Assembly (NCBI RefSeq): GCF_014652855.1
Contig: NZ_BMZP01000005.1
Span: forward strand, 51,550-115,549
DNA from: Novosphingobium pokkalii
GTDB lineage: Bacteria > Pseudomonadota > Alphaproteobacteria > Sphingomonadales > Sphingomonadaceae
DNA: 64,000 nt
Reading direction: 5' to 3'
Every line of letters starts with the position of its first letter. Within the stretch, counting starts at the first letter, position 1. Both the position numbers and the translations under genes were made by a program. Positions 1 to 9,131 of this stretch are shown piece after piece. The notes under the pieces were generated by a model. The model ran no database searches and had not been told where the DNA came from. It saw nothing but the letters and a program-made list of their open reading frames with translations.

Positions 1-605
1 CCGGGCCGATGCTGCCGGTGGCGGTGGTCGCGGCCGGCTCTGCCATGCCGGGGCTGGTCACCGTGCGGGTGGACGATAGGCTGGCGATGCGCCAGCTCAC
101 CACGCGGCTGCTGGAGCAAGGCCATCGCCGCATCGGTTTCATCACCGGCCCGGCCGGGCACACCTCCAGCGCCGCGCGCCTGCAAGGCTATCGCGAGGCC
201 CTCGCCGCGTTCGGCGTGGTGGCCGACGACGATCTGGTGATGCCGGGCACGTTCCACTTCCACTCTGCCATGCCCGCAGCCCGCACCTTGCTCGAACGGA
301 CCGCGCCGCCCAGCGCCATCGTGGCCAGCAACGACGACATGGCCGCTGCCGTGATTGCCGTTGCCGCGCAGATGGGCGTGCCGGTGCCCGAACGCCTGGC
401 CGTGACCGGCTTCAACGACGAAGCCATCGCCCAGACCATCTGGCCAACATTGACCACGATCCACCAGCCGGTGCAGGCCATGGCCGAACAGGCCCTGTCG
501 CGCCTGATCAACCGCTTGCGCGGACAGCCGGTGGAAGATGACCTGGTGCTCGATTTTGCCTTGATCGAGCGCGCCTCTACCGGGGCACCGGCGGACGGGC
601 CATGA
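1..605 (+). CDS. LacI-family transcriptional regulator, C-terminal part (cut by window edge)
   Basis: This is the effector-binding half of a LacI/GalR repressor. The reading frame is open to the left edge, so the helix-turn-helix and start codon lie outside the window. The visible part has the periplasmic-binding-protein-like fold signatures of the family: GHRRIGFITGP (about 37 residues in), a SNDDMA segment, and a GFNDEAIAQTIWPTLTTIHQP segment close to the end. The last of these is the usual GFDD...PxLTTVxQP region. The stop overlaps the start of the MFS gene by 4 nt (ATGA), so the two are probably co-translated and the transported sugar is probably related to the inducer. The ligand cannot be told from the sequence. 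Confidence 0.88.
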   Translation, partial: GPMLPVAVVAAGSAMPGLVTVRVDDRLAMRQLTTRLLEQGHRRIGFITGPAGHTSSAARLQGYREALAAFGVVADDDLVMPGTFHFHSAMPAARTLLERTAPPSAIVASNDDMAAAVIAVAAQMGVPVPERLAVTGFNDEAIAQTIWPTLTTIHQPVQAMAEQALSRLINRLRGQPVEDDLVLDFALIERASTGAPADGP

Positions 606-1873
606 CGGCAGCGACCGCCCGCCCGGCGAGCGCTGGCCTGAGGCCCTGGCTGCTGCCGGTGCTGCTGATGGCGGCCAACACGCTTTCGTTCGTCGATCGC
701 CAGATCCTGGCGCTGCTGATCGACCCGATCCGGCGCGACCTGGGCCTCGGCGATGCGGCGGCGGGCATGCTCTATGGCCTGGGCTTCACCCTGTCCTACC
801 TGTTCGCCGCGTTTCCGCTGGCTTGGCTGGCCGATCGCGTGGGGCCAAGGCGGGTCATCGTCGGGTCGGTGATGGTCTGGAGCCTGGCCACCGGCCTGTG
901 TGGCCTGGCCCGCTCGTTCGCGAGCCTCGCGGCGGCGCGGATGGCAGTGGGGCTGGGCGAAGGCGGGCTGACTCCAGCCGCGCTCGCCTGGATCAACCGC
1001 CAGTTCCCGCGCGAGCGCGTGGCGACGATGATCGGCGTGTTCCAGAGCGGGATCTATCTCGGCAACGGCCTGGCCCTGCTGGTGGGTGGCTGGATCGCGC
1101 TGCATTTCGATCCCTGGGCCGCCCATCGCGTGCCGGTGCTGGGAACCCTGGCCGGCTGGCAGGTCGCATTCGCATTGCTGGCGCTGCCCGGGCTGGCACT
1201 GGCGGCCGCGCTGGCGCTGTGCCCGGCGCCGGGGCCGGGGGATGCCCGGCTGGAACCGCGCGCAGGGGTTGCCCCGCCCTGGCGCATTGCGCCGCTGCCG
1301 GCGCTGCTGATCGCGGCCTATGCCTGTTTCGTGATGGGCGGCAACGGCGCGCAAGTGTGGACCCCCACCCTGCTCCAGCGCCATTTCGGCTGGGCAGTGC
1401 ATGAGGCGGGCTTTCTGCTCGGTTCGATCAGCCTGGTCTGCGGCATGCTGGGCACTCTGGCCGGGGGCCTTGCCGGAGACGCGATGGCCCGCCGTGCCGG
1501 GCCACGCGGGATGGTCACCATCACGCTGGCGGCCGTGGCCACGGTCGTGCCGCTGGCCCTGGCGTTTCCGCTGGTGCCGTCGGCCATGCTGGCCATCGTG
1601 CTGGTGGCGGCACATCAAGCCGCCTCGGCCTTTGCCCTGTGCGGCGGGATGGCGGCATTGCAGGCCGTGGTGCCAGAGGCGCAGCGCACCCGCACCACGG
1701 CATTGTTGATGGTGGGGATCAACCTGGGCGGTACGCTGGCTGGCCCCTGGGCCATGGGGGCCGTGTCGCAGGCCTGGCCCGGCGCTGGGCTTGGCCCGGC
1801 CATGGCGCTGACCGGCAGCCTCGCCACCGCGACGGCCGCCTTGCTTCTCGCCCTCGCCCGGCGCCTGGCCTAA
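602..1873 (+). CDS. MFS transporter, probable sugar or organic-acid permease
   Basis: A 423-residue major facilitator with about 12 hydrophobic segments in the inner membrane. The loop after TM2 carries the MFS signature WLADRVGPRR. Segments such as SFVDRQILALLIDPI near the N-terminus look like the sphingomonad MFS group often found beside LacI or TonB-receptor genes. The ATG lies in the ATGA overlap with the upstream LacI gene, which suggests translational coupling and LacI control. The end overlaps by 4 nt the end of the convergent GH18/deacetylase/glycosyltransferase gene. The substrate is unknown; a mono- or disaccharide or a sugar acid is an inference from the LacI neighbour. Confidence 0.8.
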   Translation: MTAATARPASAGLRPWLLPVLLMAANTLSFVDRQILALLIDPIRRDLGLGDAAAGMLYGLGFTLSYLFAAFPLAWLADRVGPRRVIVGSVMVWSLATGLCGLARSFASLAAARMAVGLGEGGLTPAALAWINRQFPRERVATMIGVFQSGIYLGNGLALLVGGWIALHFDPWAAHRVPVLGTLAGWQVAFALLALPGLALAAALALCPAPGPGDARLEPRAGVAPPWRIAPLPALLIAAYACFVMGGNGAQVWTPTLLQRHFGWAVHEAGFLLGSISLVCGMLGTLAGGLAGDAMARRAGPRGMVTITLAAVATVVPLALAFPLVPSAMLAIVLVAAHQAASAFALCGGMAALQAVVPEAQRTRTTALLMVGINLGGTLAGPWAMGAVSQAWPGAGLGPAMALTGSLATATAALLLALARRLA

Positions 1874-4800
1874 GCGGCCCGGTCGAGCGAGGGACCAGGC
1901 AGCGGCGCGTCCGCAGCGACCGGCGCAACCTCCGCCATCGGCGGCAGCGGGGCGGTGCAGGTGCCGCTGCGCTGCTGCCGCCCCCAGGCCACGCGCGGCC
2001 CGGCCAGCGCGGCAAAGACCGCGCGCACGACCACGGCATAGAGCAATTGGCGATAGCCCAGCCGCATCGCCAGCAGTCGCAGCGCGGGCAGCCGTCCTTC
2101 CTGGCCATCAAGGCGATAGGCGATCATGCCGCAGCCCAGCTCGATCGCCAGGAACAGCGCCCAGAACCCCAGCATCAGGCCGATATCCCCCTCCAGCGCG
2201 GAAAAGCCGTGGTTGGCCGTGCGCCAGGCCAGATCGCCCAGCCCGAGCAGCAGCGCGATATCGATCACCGGTGAAAACAGCCCGAGCACCACCTGGAACA
2301 GCCACGCCTGGGGCAAGCCGAACCGCGCCAGGCCGCGCGGCTGCCCGTGCCACAGCACAGCGCGATGCTTCCACAGGCATTGCAGCGTGCCGAACGCCCA
2401 GCGATAGCGCTGCCGCCACAGCGCGGCGACGGTTTCGGGCGCCTCGGTCCAGGCCACGGCCAGGGGATCGCAGGCCACGCGCCAGCCGGCGCGCTGGATG
2501 GCGATGGTCAGGTCCTGATCCTCGGCCAGGGTATCAGTGGGATAGCCGCCCACCGCATCGAGCGCCGCGCGGCGCCAGGCCCCGACCGCGCCGGGCACCA
2601 CGGTAACCGCGCCCAGGGCATCGAGCGCGCGCCGTTCCAGCGCCTGCGCCGTGACATATTCCACCGCCTGCCAGCGGGTGAGCAGGTTGACCCGGTTGCC
2701 GATGCGCGCATTGCCCGCCACCGCGCCGATCGCGGGATCGGCAAACCAGGCGGCGAGGCGGGAGATGGTATCGGGCTCGAACCGGGTATCGGCATCGAGC
2801 GCGATCACCACGTCCGCCTTGGCCAGGGCCAGCGCATGGTTGAGCGCGCGCGCCTTGCCGCCATTGTCCAGGCGCAGCAGCGCGACGCGCGGATCGTGGC
2901 CAAAGGTGCGTGCCACCACGGCAGCGGTCTCGTCGGTCGAGCCATCGTCGATCACGATCACTTCCAGCCGCACCCCTTGCGAGTCCAGCACGCGGCGCAC
3001 ACTGGCCGCGATCACCCGCGCTTCGTTGAATGCGGGGATCAGCACCGAGACAAAGCCCGGCACGCGGTGAGGCAGCGGGGCGGGCCGCCCAGCCTGGCGC
3101 CGCGCCTGCCACAGCGCGAGGCCGGCCATGAGCAAGGCCCGCGCCATGCCCAGGGCGATGGCCCCGGCAAACAGCCAGCCGAGCAGGCGCCGGCCGGCCC
3201 CGAGCGCGGCAAAGCCCTCTCCCGCCGCGCGGGCCATCGGCGCCTGCGCCCCGGCGAGCGGGGGCATCGCCTGATCGCGCGACAACCCTGCCAGTTCCGA
3301 CACCGTGACGAAGCGATAGCCGCGCGCACGCAATTGCGCGATGATCTGCGGCAAGGCCTGCACCGTGGCATGGCGATCGCCGCCGGAATCGTGCAGCAGC
3401 ACCACTTGCCGGGCGGCATGGGCATTGCCGCTTTCCACTTGCGCCACGGTGCGCGCCACCAGCGTGGCGGCGTCTGCCCCGGTCCAGTCCAGCGGATCGA
3501 CGTTGAGGCCCACGGTCAGGTAGCCCAGCCCGGCGGCGATGCGCGGCACGCGCAGCCGCGCGGCGGTATCGGGATCGGCATCGCCCAGATAGGGCGCGCG
3601 GAACAGGCGCAGCGAGCGGCCGGTATAGCTTTCGACCAGCCGCTGCGTGGCGTTGATTTCCAGCGCCACGGCGGCATCGCTCAGACGATCGAGATCGGGA
3701 TGGGTGGTGGAATGGTTGCCCAGTTCGCTGCCCTGCGCCAGGATCGCGCGCAGCAGGCCCGGTTCGCCCAGCGCGTTGCTGCCGGTTACGAAGAACGTGG
3801 CGGGCACGCCATGGCGGCGCAGCACGGCCAGGATCTGCGGCGTCCAGCGCGGATCGGGGCCATCGTCGAAGGTCAGCGCCACTTCGCGCCGCATCATCCC
3901 GCCGCGCCACACTTCGCTGGCGGCGGGCAGGCGGCGATAGGCGGCCTGGTGGATCAGGCCATCGCCAGCCGGCGCGGCCTGACGCCAGCCGCCATGCGCC
4001 GGGGCACCCAGCCGCAGCACTTCGCCTTCGCCCAGCAGGGCCACGCCCGGCGGGGCCGGCAGGGCGGCCATGCCCTGCGCCTGACCGGCCAGCGCGGACC
4101 AGAACCCCGGATCTTCCCCGCCCAGCTTCCACAGCGCCAGGCCTGCCGGGGCCAGGCGGCGCAGCACCTGCATCTGGTTCCAACTGGCCATGGCATCCAG
4201 CAGCCAGACCTGGTGCCGGCGCCCGTCGCGGCGATAGGCAAAGCCGCTGTTGCCGCTGGCCGCATCGAACAGCGGCACCGTGCCCGCCTCGCGCGCGCGT
4301 TGCCAGGCCTGATCGAGGCCGATCGGTTCGGCCAGGCCGCCATCGGGCCAGTCATAGGCATAGCTGCCCAGCGCCACCACGGCCTTGTCCGCGCCCACGG
4401 CCGCCACCCCTTCGGCCACCACGCGGGCGAACCATCCCTGTGCGGCGATCGGCCCGGCACGGCCGGTCAGCCAGTGCTGGTCATAGGCCATCAGGATCAC
4501 GCGATCGACAGCGCGCGCATAGGCTGCCAGATCCCACTGCGCATCGGCCACCGGCGCGGCGATCAGCACCTGTTGACCGCGTGGCGCGAGGCGCGCCCGC
4601 GCCTGCGCCAGAAAGGCCTGGTAATCGCCATGCGCGGCGGCGGGCAGGTTTTCCAGATCGAGCACCACGCCGCGTGCGTTCCAGCGCGCCATTGCTGCCT
4701 CGATCCGGTCGAGAAAACGCAGCCGCTGCGCCGGATCGGCCAGCAGGCGCGCGAGCCCTGCGCCATCCCACCCGGCATCGCCCTCGGCATCGTTCTGCAC

Positions 4801-5319
4801 CATCAGCAGCACCGCCAGCCGGGGCTGCGCGCGCAGGACATCGGCCAGTTCCTCGTCCTGCGCCTCGATCCAGGCATGCTGCGGCCCGCGCACCGAAACC
4901 AGCCCCACCGCCACGGCCGACAGCGCGCCGGCGTGCGCGGCCAGCGCCTGGCGCCCGGCGCGGTCCCCGGCCATGACAAAACCGATGCGCTCGGCCGCCA
5001 AGGGCGCGGCTGCGCCGCTCCGGGCCGGTGGCAGCCATGCGCTGTCCTCGCTGCTTTCGCCAACCCGGTCGAGCCGTTCGGCTACCGCCGAGGGTGCCGG
5101 CCTGCCGCCGGGCAAGACCGGCGCCACGCGATGATCAAGCCAGGCCACGCCCAGCACCAGGGCGCCAAGCCCGATGACGAGGATCGCGCCCAGCAATGCC
5201 GTAGCCGCCTTGACCCAGCGACCACGCCGGCCGCTGGGATCGTGAAATATCTGAAGATGCAAGGCCCTGTCCCGCCTGATGAAGGATCGCGGCGGGGATG
5301 GCGCACAAGGCGTGGCCAT
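1870..5319 (-). CDS. Three-domain membrane protein: GH18-like, NodB polysaccharide deacetylase, GT2 glycosyltransferase
   Basis: An 1149-residue fusion. Residues 38-60 form an N-terminal membrane anchor. Residues about 105-420 resemble the GH18 family, with VVLDLEN at 218-224 placing Asp-x-Glu where the catalytic acid sits. Residues about 478-670 are a NodB deacetylase, with metal and catalytic motifs TFDDGPD (483-489), NHSTTH (535-540), RAPY (574-577) and LLHDSGG (641-647). After a membrane segment (about 712-737) comes a family 2 glycosyltransferase with VIDDGSTDE (about 789-797), DAD (842-844), EDQD (933-936) and QRYRW (970-974). These are the motifs of processive beta-glycan synthases of the PgaC, chitin and hyaluronan synthase type. 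Several C-terminal membrane segments follow. Inference: synthesis of an exported amino-sugar polymer with deacetylation and trimming on the outer face. The polymer is unknown. Confidence 0.85.
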   Translation of the reverse strand: MATPCAPSPPRSFIRRDRALHLQIFHDPSGRRGRWVKAATALLGAILVIGLGALVLGVAWLDHRVAPVLPGGRPAPSAVAERLDRVGESSEDSAWLPPARSGAAAPLAAERIGFVMAGDRAGRQALAAHAGALSAVAVGLVSVRGPQHAWIEAQDEELADVLRAQPRLAVLLMVQNDAEGDAGWDGAGLARLLADPAQRLRFLDRIEAAMARWNARGVVLDLENLPAAAHGDYQAFLAQARARLAPRGQQVLIAAPVADAQWDLAAYARAVDRVILMAYDQHWLTGRAGPIAAQGWFARVVAEGVAAVGADKAVVALGSYAYDWPDGGLAEPIGLDQAWQRAREAGTVPLFDAASGNSGFAYRRDGRRHQVWLLDAMASWNQMQVLRRLAPAGLALWKLGGEDPGFWSALAGQAQGMAALPAPPGVALLGEGEVLRLGAPAHGGWRQAAPAGDGLIHQAAYRRLPAASEVWRGGMMRREVALTFDDGPDPRWTPQILAVLRRHGVPATFFVTGSNALGEPGLLRAILAQGSELGNHSTTHPDLDRLSDAAVALEINATQRLVESYTGRSLRLFRAPYLGDADPDTAARLRVPRIAAGLGYLTVGLNVDPLDWTGADAATLVARTVAQVESGNAHAARQVVLLHDSGGDRHATVQALPQIIAQLRARGYRFVTVSELAGLSRDQAMPPLAGAQAPMARAAGEGFAALGAGRRLLGWLFAGAIALGMARALLMAGLALWQARRQAGRPAPLPHRVPGFVSVLIPAFNEARVIAASVRRVLDSQGVRLEVIVIDDGSTDETAAVVARTFGHDPRVALLRLDNGGKARALNHALALAKADVVIALDADTRFEPDTISRLAAWFADPAIGAVAGNARIGNRVNLLTRWQAVEYVTAQALERRALDALGAVTVVPGAVGAWRRAALDAVGGYPTDTLAEDQDLTIAIQRAGWRVACDPLAVAWTEAPETVAALWRQRYRWAFGTLQCLWKHRAVLWHGQPRGLARFGLPQAWLFQVVLGLFSPVIDIALLLGLGDLAWRTANHGFSALEGDIGLMLGFWALFLAIELGCGMIAYRLDGQEGRLPALRLLAMRLGYRQLLYAVVVRAVFAALAGPRVAWGRQQRSGTCTAPLPPMAEVAPVAADAPLPGPSLDRAA

Positions 5320-5442
5320 CGCCTGAGCCAGGGCATGCGCAATCCTACGGGCTTAAAATGTGGTCGTCGGGCGAAATGATCACGATAGCGCTATCATTCG
5401 CGTTTTATGCAGCCTATCACGGACAAAAGACTGGGAGAGACC

Positions 5443-6474
5443 ATGCGCCGACATATCCGTGCCATCCTTGCCGCAGCCGCGATCCTCGCAATCCCGATGG
5501 CGGCGCAGGCCAACGATCTGCCGATCCTGCCGCAAGCGGCCGACCAGCCCCGCCCCGCCGGCACCCGTGCCAAGCTGCGTGTGCTCGATTGGGCCGGCAT
5601 GCGCGCGGCGGTCAGCTATACCTTTGACGATGCCCAGCCCTCGCAAAGCGAACACCTCGACGAACTGCTCGCCACCGGCGCGCCGATGACGGAATATATC
5701 GTGAGCAGCGCGATGCAGACGGCGCCCGATTTCGTTTCGAGCTGGCGCAAGGCGGGCAAGGCCGGCTGGGAGCTGGGCAACCACACCGGGCATCACTGTC
5801 CGTTCGGGCAGGCGTGCGGCGGCCTGGCGCGGTTCGATGCGGCCAGCGACATCGATGCAGCCGAACGCGTGATCACCGGCACGCTCAAAGCGCCGGGGGT
5901 GTGGACGCTGGCCTATCCGTTTGGCGATACCCGTTGGCGCGAGGCGACCGAACCGCGCGTGTTCCTGGCGCGCGGGGTGCAGCCGGGCAGCGTGGCGCCC
6001 CATGGCGGCGATCGCTACAACCTGCCGGTGTTCCCGGTGGCGCAGGGCCAGGTGGCGCGCGATTTCGACCAGGGGGTGGACTCGGCGCGCGCGCAGCGCC
6101 ACTGGCTGATCTTCATGTTCCACAGCCTGCGCCCGACCAAGGCGGACTGGTTTGCCGGCGTCGAGACCAGCGACGTCGTCGCCAATGTTCGCCGCACCCA
6201 GGGGCTGCGCGATGTGTGGATCGGCACGCTGGCCGATGTCGGCGCCTATTGGCTGGGGCAGCAGATCGTGGAAGCCGCCGTGGCCAAGGCCGCCAATCCC
6301 GACACGCCGCAGACCTGGCGCTGGGCCGTGCCGGCACATTTCCCGCCCGGCCGCATGCTGCGCGTGCGCGTGGACGGCGGCACGCTGTCCCAGGGCGGCC
6401 AGGACCTGCCCTGGGATGCGCATGGGTTCTACACTGTCGCGCTTGATGCTGGTGAGCTGAGCTGGCGGCCCTGA
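5443..6474 (+). CDS. Secreted polysaccharide deacetylase-family protein
   Basis: A 343-residue protein. The ATG at 5443 is preferred because GGGAG lies 5 nt upstream and the first about 24 residues form a clean signal peptide ending AAQA. An in-frame ATG at 5407 would add 12 residues that spoil it. The NodB-type motifs are degenerate but present: YTFDDAQPSQ (first Asp-Asp motif) and NHTGHH (metal-binding histidines), followed by a YPFGDTRW segment. The C-terminal about 100 residues look like a beta-rich appendage. It is divergent from the GH18/deacetylase/GT2 gene with about 120 bp between starts, so it may act on the same polymer in the periplasm. The substrate is unknown. Confidence 0.82.
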   Translation: MRRHIRAILAAAAILAIPMAAQANDLPILPQAADQPRPAGTRAKLRVLDWAGMRAAVSYTFDDAQPSQSEHLDELLATGAPMTEYIVSSAMQTAPDFVSSWRKAGKAGWELGNHTGHHCPFGQACGGLARFDAASDIDAAERVITGTLKAPGVWTLAYPFGDTRWREATEPRVFLARGVQPGSVAPHGGDRYNLPVFPVAQGQVARDFDQGVDSARAQRHWLIFMFHSLRPTKADWFAGVETSDVVANVRRTQGLRDVWIGTLADVGAYWLGQQIVEAAVAKAANPDTPQTWRWAVPAHFPPGRMLRVRVDGGTLSQGGQDLPWDAHGFYTVALDAGELSWRP

Positions 6475-6485
6475 ATCGAGCGAGC

Positions 6486-7610
6486 CTAGGCGCGGCGGGC
6501 AAGCCAGCGGCGGATCGGTCGGTCCCACGCTGCTTCGGCCGCCCAGGCCACGGCGATCAGGAACGGCACCAGCGCCAGGCCGATCACCAGCATGCGCGTG
6601 GATGACGGCTGCGCCTTGGCCACATAGTTCATCCACACATAAAGAAACGGAAAGTGGGTGATGTAGATGGGATAGGACAGCCGCCCGCAGACCCGCACCA
6701 GCCAGCCGGACAGCGCGCCGGCCTGCGAATGGCAGCCAGCCACGATCATCGCCGGGAACAGCAGGATGACGCAGGCCGCTTCATAGAGGCCATTGAGCTT
6801 GACCCCGCCCACCACCGGCCAGATCGGCAGGAGCATGGCCCCGACCATGATCGCCGAAAGCAGCGGCCAACCCAGCCGCACCTGGGGCAGGCGATCACGC
6901 ACGCGATAGAGCCACAGGCCGGTCACGAAGGGAAAGCACAGCCGCACCGGCGCCATCCACAGGGTTTCCCAATAGGAACCCTGGTCAAGCGAGCCGAGCG
7001 CCAGGCCGCTTGCGGCAAGGCCAGCGCCGCTGACCAGCGCGAGCGCGCCGAGCGCGCGCGTCGACCAATGGCGCAGCACCAGCGCATAGGCGAGGTTGCC
7101 CAGGTATTCCTGCAACAGGCTCCAGCACGGGCCGTTGAGCGGGTGGGTATCGGTCCAGCGGCTGGGGAGTGGCCAGGTTGGGATCAGGGCCAGGCCCATG
7201 ACCAGCGCCACCACCACGCGCGACAGGGCAATGGCCTGCTCCGGCGCGCCCCAGGGATCGAGCAGATAGCTGGCAAAGCCCAGCAGCACGCCCAGGATCA
7301 CCAGCGGGTGCAGGCGCACCAGGCGCAGGCGCAGGAACTGGCCCACGCTCATCCGGCCCCAGCGGTCATCATAGGCATAGCCGATGACAAAGCCCGACAG
7401 CGCAAAGAAGAAATCCACGGCCAGCGGCGCGTGGTGCAGGATGACCTTGTCCCCCTGCCACAGCACGGTGATGCCCTGGATGTGAAACAGCACGACCATC
7501 AGCGCCGCCGTGCCGCGCAGCCCATCGAGCACAGCAAAGTGCGCCTTGCCCGTTGCCGTTGCGTCTTGCGTCGCTGCATTCATCGACAGTGCCCCCCGGC
7601 TGTGCGTCAT
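6486..7610 (-). CDS. Acyltransferase family 3 (OafA/YrhL type) membrane protein
   Basis: About 374 residues with roughly ten membrane segments. The N-terminal FAVLDGLRGTAALMVVLFH segment is the hallmark of acyltransferase family 3, in which Arg and His are needed for acyl transfer to sugars across the inner membrane. The ATG at 7610 overlaps the stop of the GH30 gene by 4 nt (ATGA); ATG 7583 would give a nine-residue shorter protein. The gene ends the leftward unit TonB receptor, GH3, GH30, acyltransferase. Inference: it O-acetylates a glycan or oligosaccharide handled by that locus. Which hydroxyl or which glycan cannot be read from the sequence. Confidence 0.85.
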   Translation of the reverse strand: MTHSRGALSMNAATQDATATGKAHFAVLDGLRGTAALMVVLFHIQGITVLWQGDKVILHHAPLAVDFFFALSGFVIGYAYDDRWGRMSVGQFLRLRLVRLHPLVILGVLLGFASYLLDPWGAPEQAIALSRVVVALVMGLALIPTWPLPSRWTDTHPLNGPCWSLLQEYLGNLAYALVLRHWSTRALGALALVSGAGLAASGLALGSLDQGSYWETLWMAPVRLCFPFVTGLWLYRVRDRLPQVRLGWPLLSAIMVGAMLLPIWPVVGGVKLNGLYEAACVILLFPAMIVAGCHSQAGALSGWLVRVCGRLSYPIYITHFPFLYVWMNYVAKAQPSSTRMLVIGLALVPFLIAVAWAAEAAWDRPIRRWLARRA

Positions 7611-9127
7611 GCCAGGCGGTCTGCCGGCACGATCACGGTGTTGAGCGAATCCGGCTCCAACGGCAAGGCCAGGGTCTTGTCCCCGATGCGATAGGTGACG
7701 GTGGATGGCTGGGCCACGGCGTTGCTGGCCACCAGCACCAGCGATCCATCGGGATTGCGGAAGGCAAGCTGGTCGACATAGCCGAGGAAGCTTTCCACCG
7801 GCACCAGCCGCGCGCCGGGGCGGACATGGGCGGAAAGATGCCGCACCAGCCAATAATCCTCGCCCAGGCGGAACGTGCCGGCGTTGGTGTCCACTTCGAC
7901 CAGGCTGTTCTGCGGCCAGCCCCAGCCGCTCATCCCGCCCTGCGGCATGGCCATGTTCCAATACGTCCACACCGTGGCACCGTGCTCGAAATAGCGCTTG
8001 ATCGTCTGCCAGCCATAGCGGGCATAGCGCCAATCGTTGGTGCCCACGCCGCATTCCTGCTCAGACCCCCACAGCTCCAGCGCGGGATAGCGTTCGCGCA
8101 GCGGGCCAAGCGCATCCTTGCCGGCCCATTGCACGCCGATGCCCTTGATCGCGGCGGCGGCATCGGGATGGGCCATGACGCGGTCGAACAGGTCGATATT
8201 GCCGCGCTCCAGCGTGCCGAAGAACACGCGCGTGCCCACCTTGTCCATTTCCCGCGCCAGGAACGGGATAAACCGCGCCAGGCCTTCGGGCGTCCAGCAG
8301 CAACTGGGAAAGGGCTGGGCCGAATTGAATTCGTTCTGGGGCATCACCGTGTCGATGCGGATGCCGGCCTTGGCATATTCCTCCACATAGCGGCGGAAAT
8401 AGCGGGCATAGGCGGCAAGCGTGCGATCATCGAGCCGGAAGGAATCGCGCCCCTCCTGGCCCAATTGCGCCGGGGTGATGCCGTTGGATGGCTGCCCCGG
8501 CCAGGCCGGCGCCTGGGCATAATGGCCGCCCTGCTTCATCCAGGTGGGCGGCGACCAGGGCGAAGCCCAGACTTTGAGATCGGGGCGCAGGCGCTGCGCC
8601 GCCTGGATAAACGGGATCAGCGTGTCGCGATCATTGGCGATGGTAAAATGCGCCAGGTCATAATCGCCGGGCGTTTCGTCATAGCTGTACCAGCCGCGCG
8701 AAATGTCGTTGGCGCCGATCGGCGTGCGGCAATGGTTGAACCCGCAGCCATCGTCCCCAAACAGCGCAGCCAGGGCCTCGCTGCGCCGCGCCGGCGGCAG
8801 GGCCATCAGCGCCTGCCAGCCTTTTTCCGAAAAGGCCCCGCCAAAGCCGGCAATGGTCTGGCGCGGCGCATCGAGCCGCACGGTGGCGCCCACGGCGAAG
8901 GGATCGGCCGACACGGCACCCAGCGCCGGCAGCGCCCTGCCCTGCCATGGCCGCCCAGCCACAGTGGCAAGCCAGCGCGCGCCGCCTGCTGTGCGCTCTG
9001 GCGTAGCCGCCGGCACGGGCGCCCGTGCTGCGGCAGACATGCCAGGCATGCCTGCCGCAGCCGCCCCCATTCCGATCAGCGCCATCGCGTCGCGCCGCTT
9101 GATCCCCCGGTTGGCCCCCTGTTCCAT
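7607..9127 (-). CDS. Glycoside hydrolase family 30 (glucosylceramidase / beta-1,6-glucanase-like)
   Basis: 506 residues. The N-terminus KRRDAMALIGMGAAAAG looks like a twin-arginine or Sec export signal, so the enzyme should be periplasmic. GH30 features: QTIAGFGGAFSEKGW (about 91-104), CRTPIGANDIS, WASPWSPPTWMK, the acid/base in MPQNEFN (Glu266), and the nucleophile region LWGSEQECGVG (Glu356 by alignment with human GBA1). WTYWNMAMP follows. Length and motifs fit the GBA1-like subfamilies, which include endo-beta-1,6-glucanases. Four bases separate it from GH3 upstream, and its stop overlaps the acyltransferase start. Activity on a beta-glucan such as fungal or algal beta-1,6/1,3-glucan is inferred from the GH3 partner. 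Xylan is less likely because the GH30_8-type motifs are not apparent. Confidence 0.87.
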   Translation of the reverse strand: MEQGANRGIKRRDAMALIGMGAAAAGMPGMSAAARAPVPAATPERTAGGARWLATVAGRPWQGRALPALGAVSADPFAVGATVRLDAPRQTIAGFGGAFSEKGWQALMALPPARRSEALAALFGDDGCGFNHCRTPIGANDISRGWYSYDETPGDYDLAHFTIANDRDTLIPFIQAAQRLRPDLKVWASPWSPPTWMKQGGHYAQAPAWPGQPSNGITPAQLGQEGRDSFRLDDRTLAAYARYFRRYVEEYAKAGIRIDTVMPQNEFNSAQPFPSCCWTPEGLARFIPFLAREMDKVGTRVFFGTLERGNIDLFDRVMAHPDAAAAIKGIGVQWAGKDALGPLRERYPALELWGSEQECGVGTNDWRYARYGWQTIKRYFEHGATVWTYWNMAMPQGGMSGWGWPQNSLVEVDTNAGTFRLGEDYWLVRHLSAHVRPGARLVPVESFLGYVDQLAFRNPDGSLVLVASNAVAQPSTVTYRIGDKTLALPLEPDSLNTVIVPADRLA

Positions 9128-9131
9128 CGCG

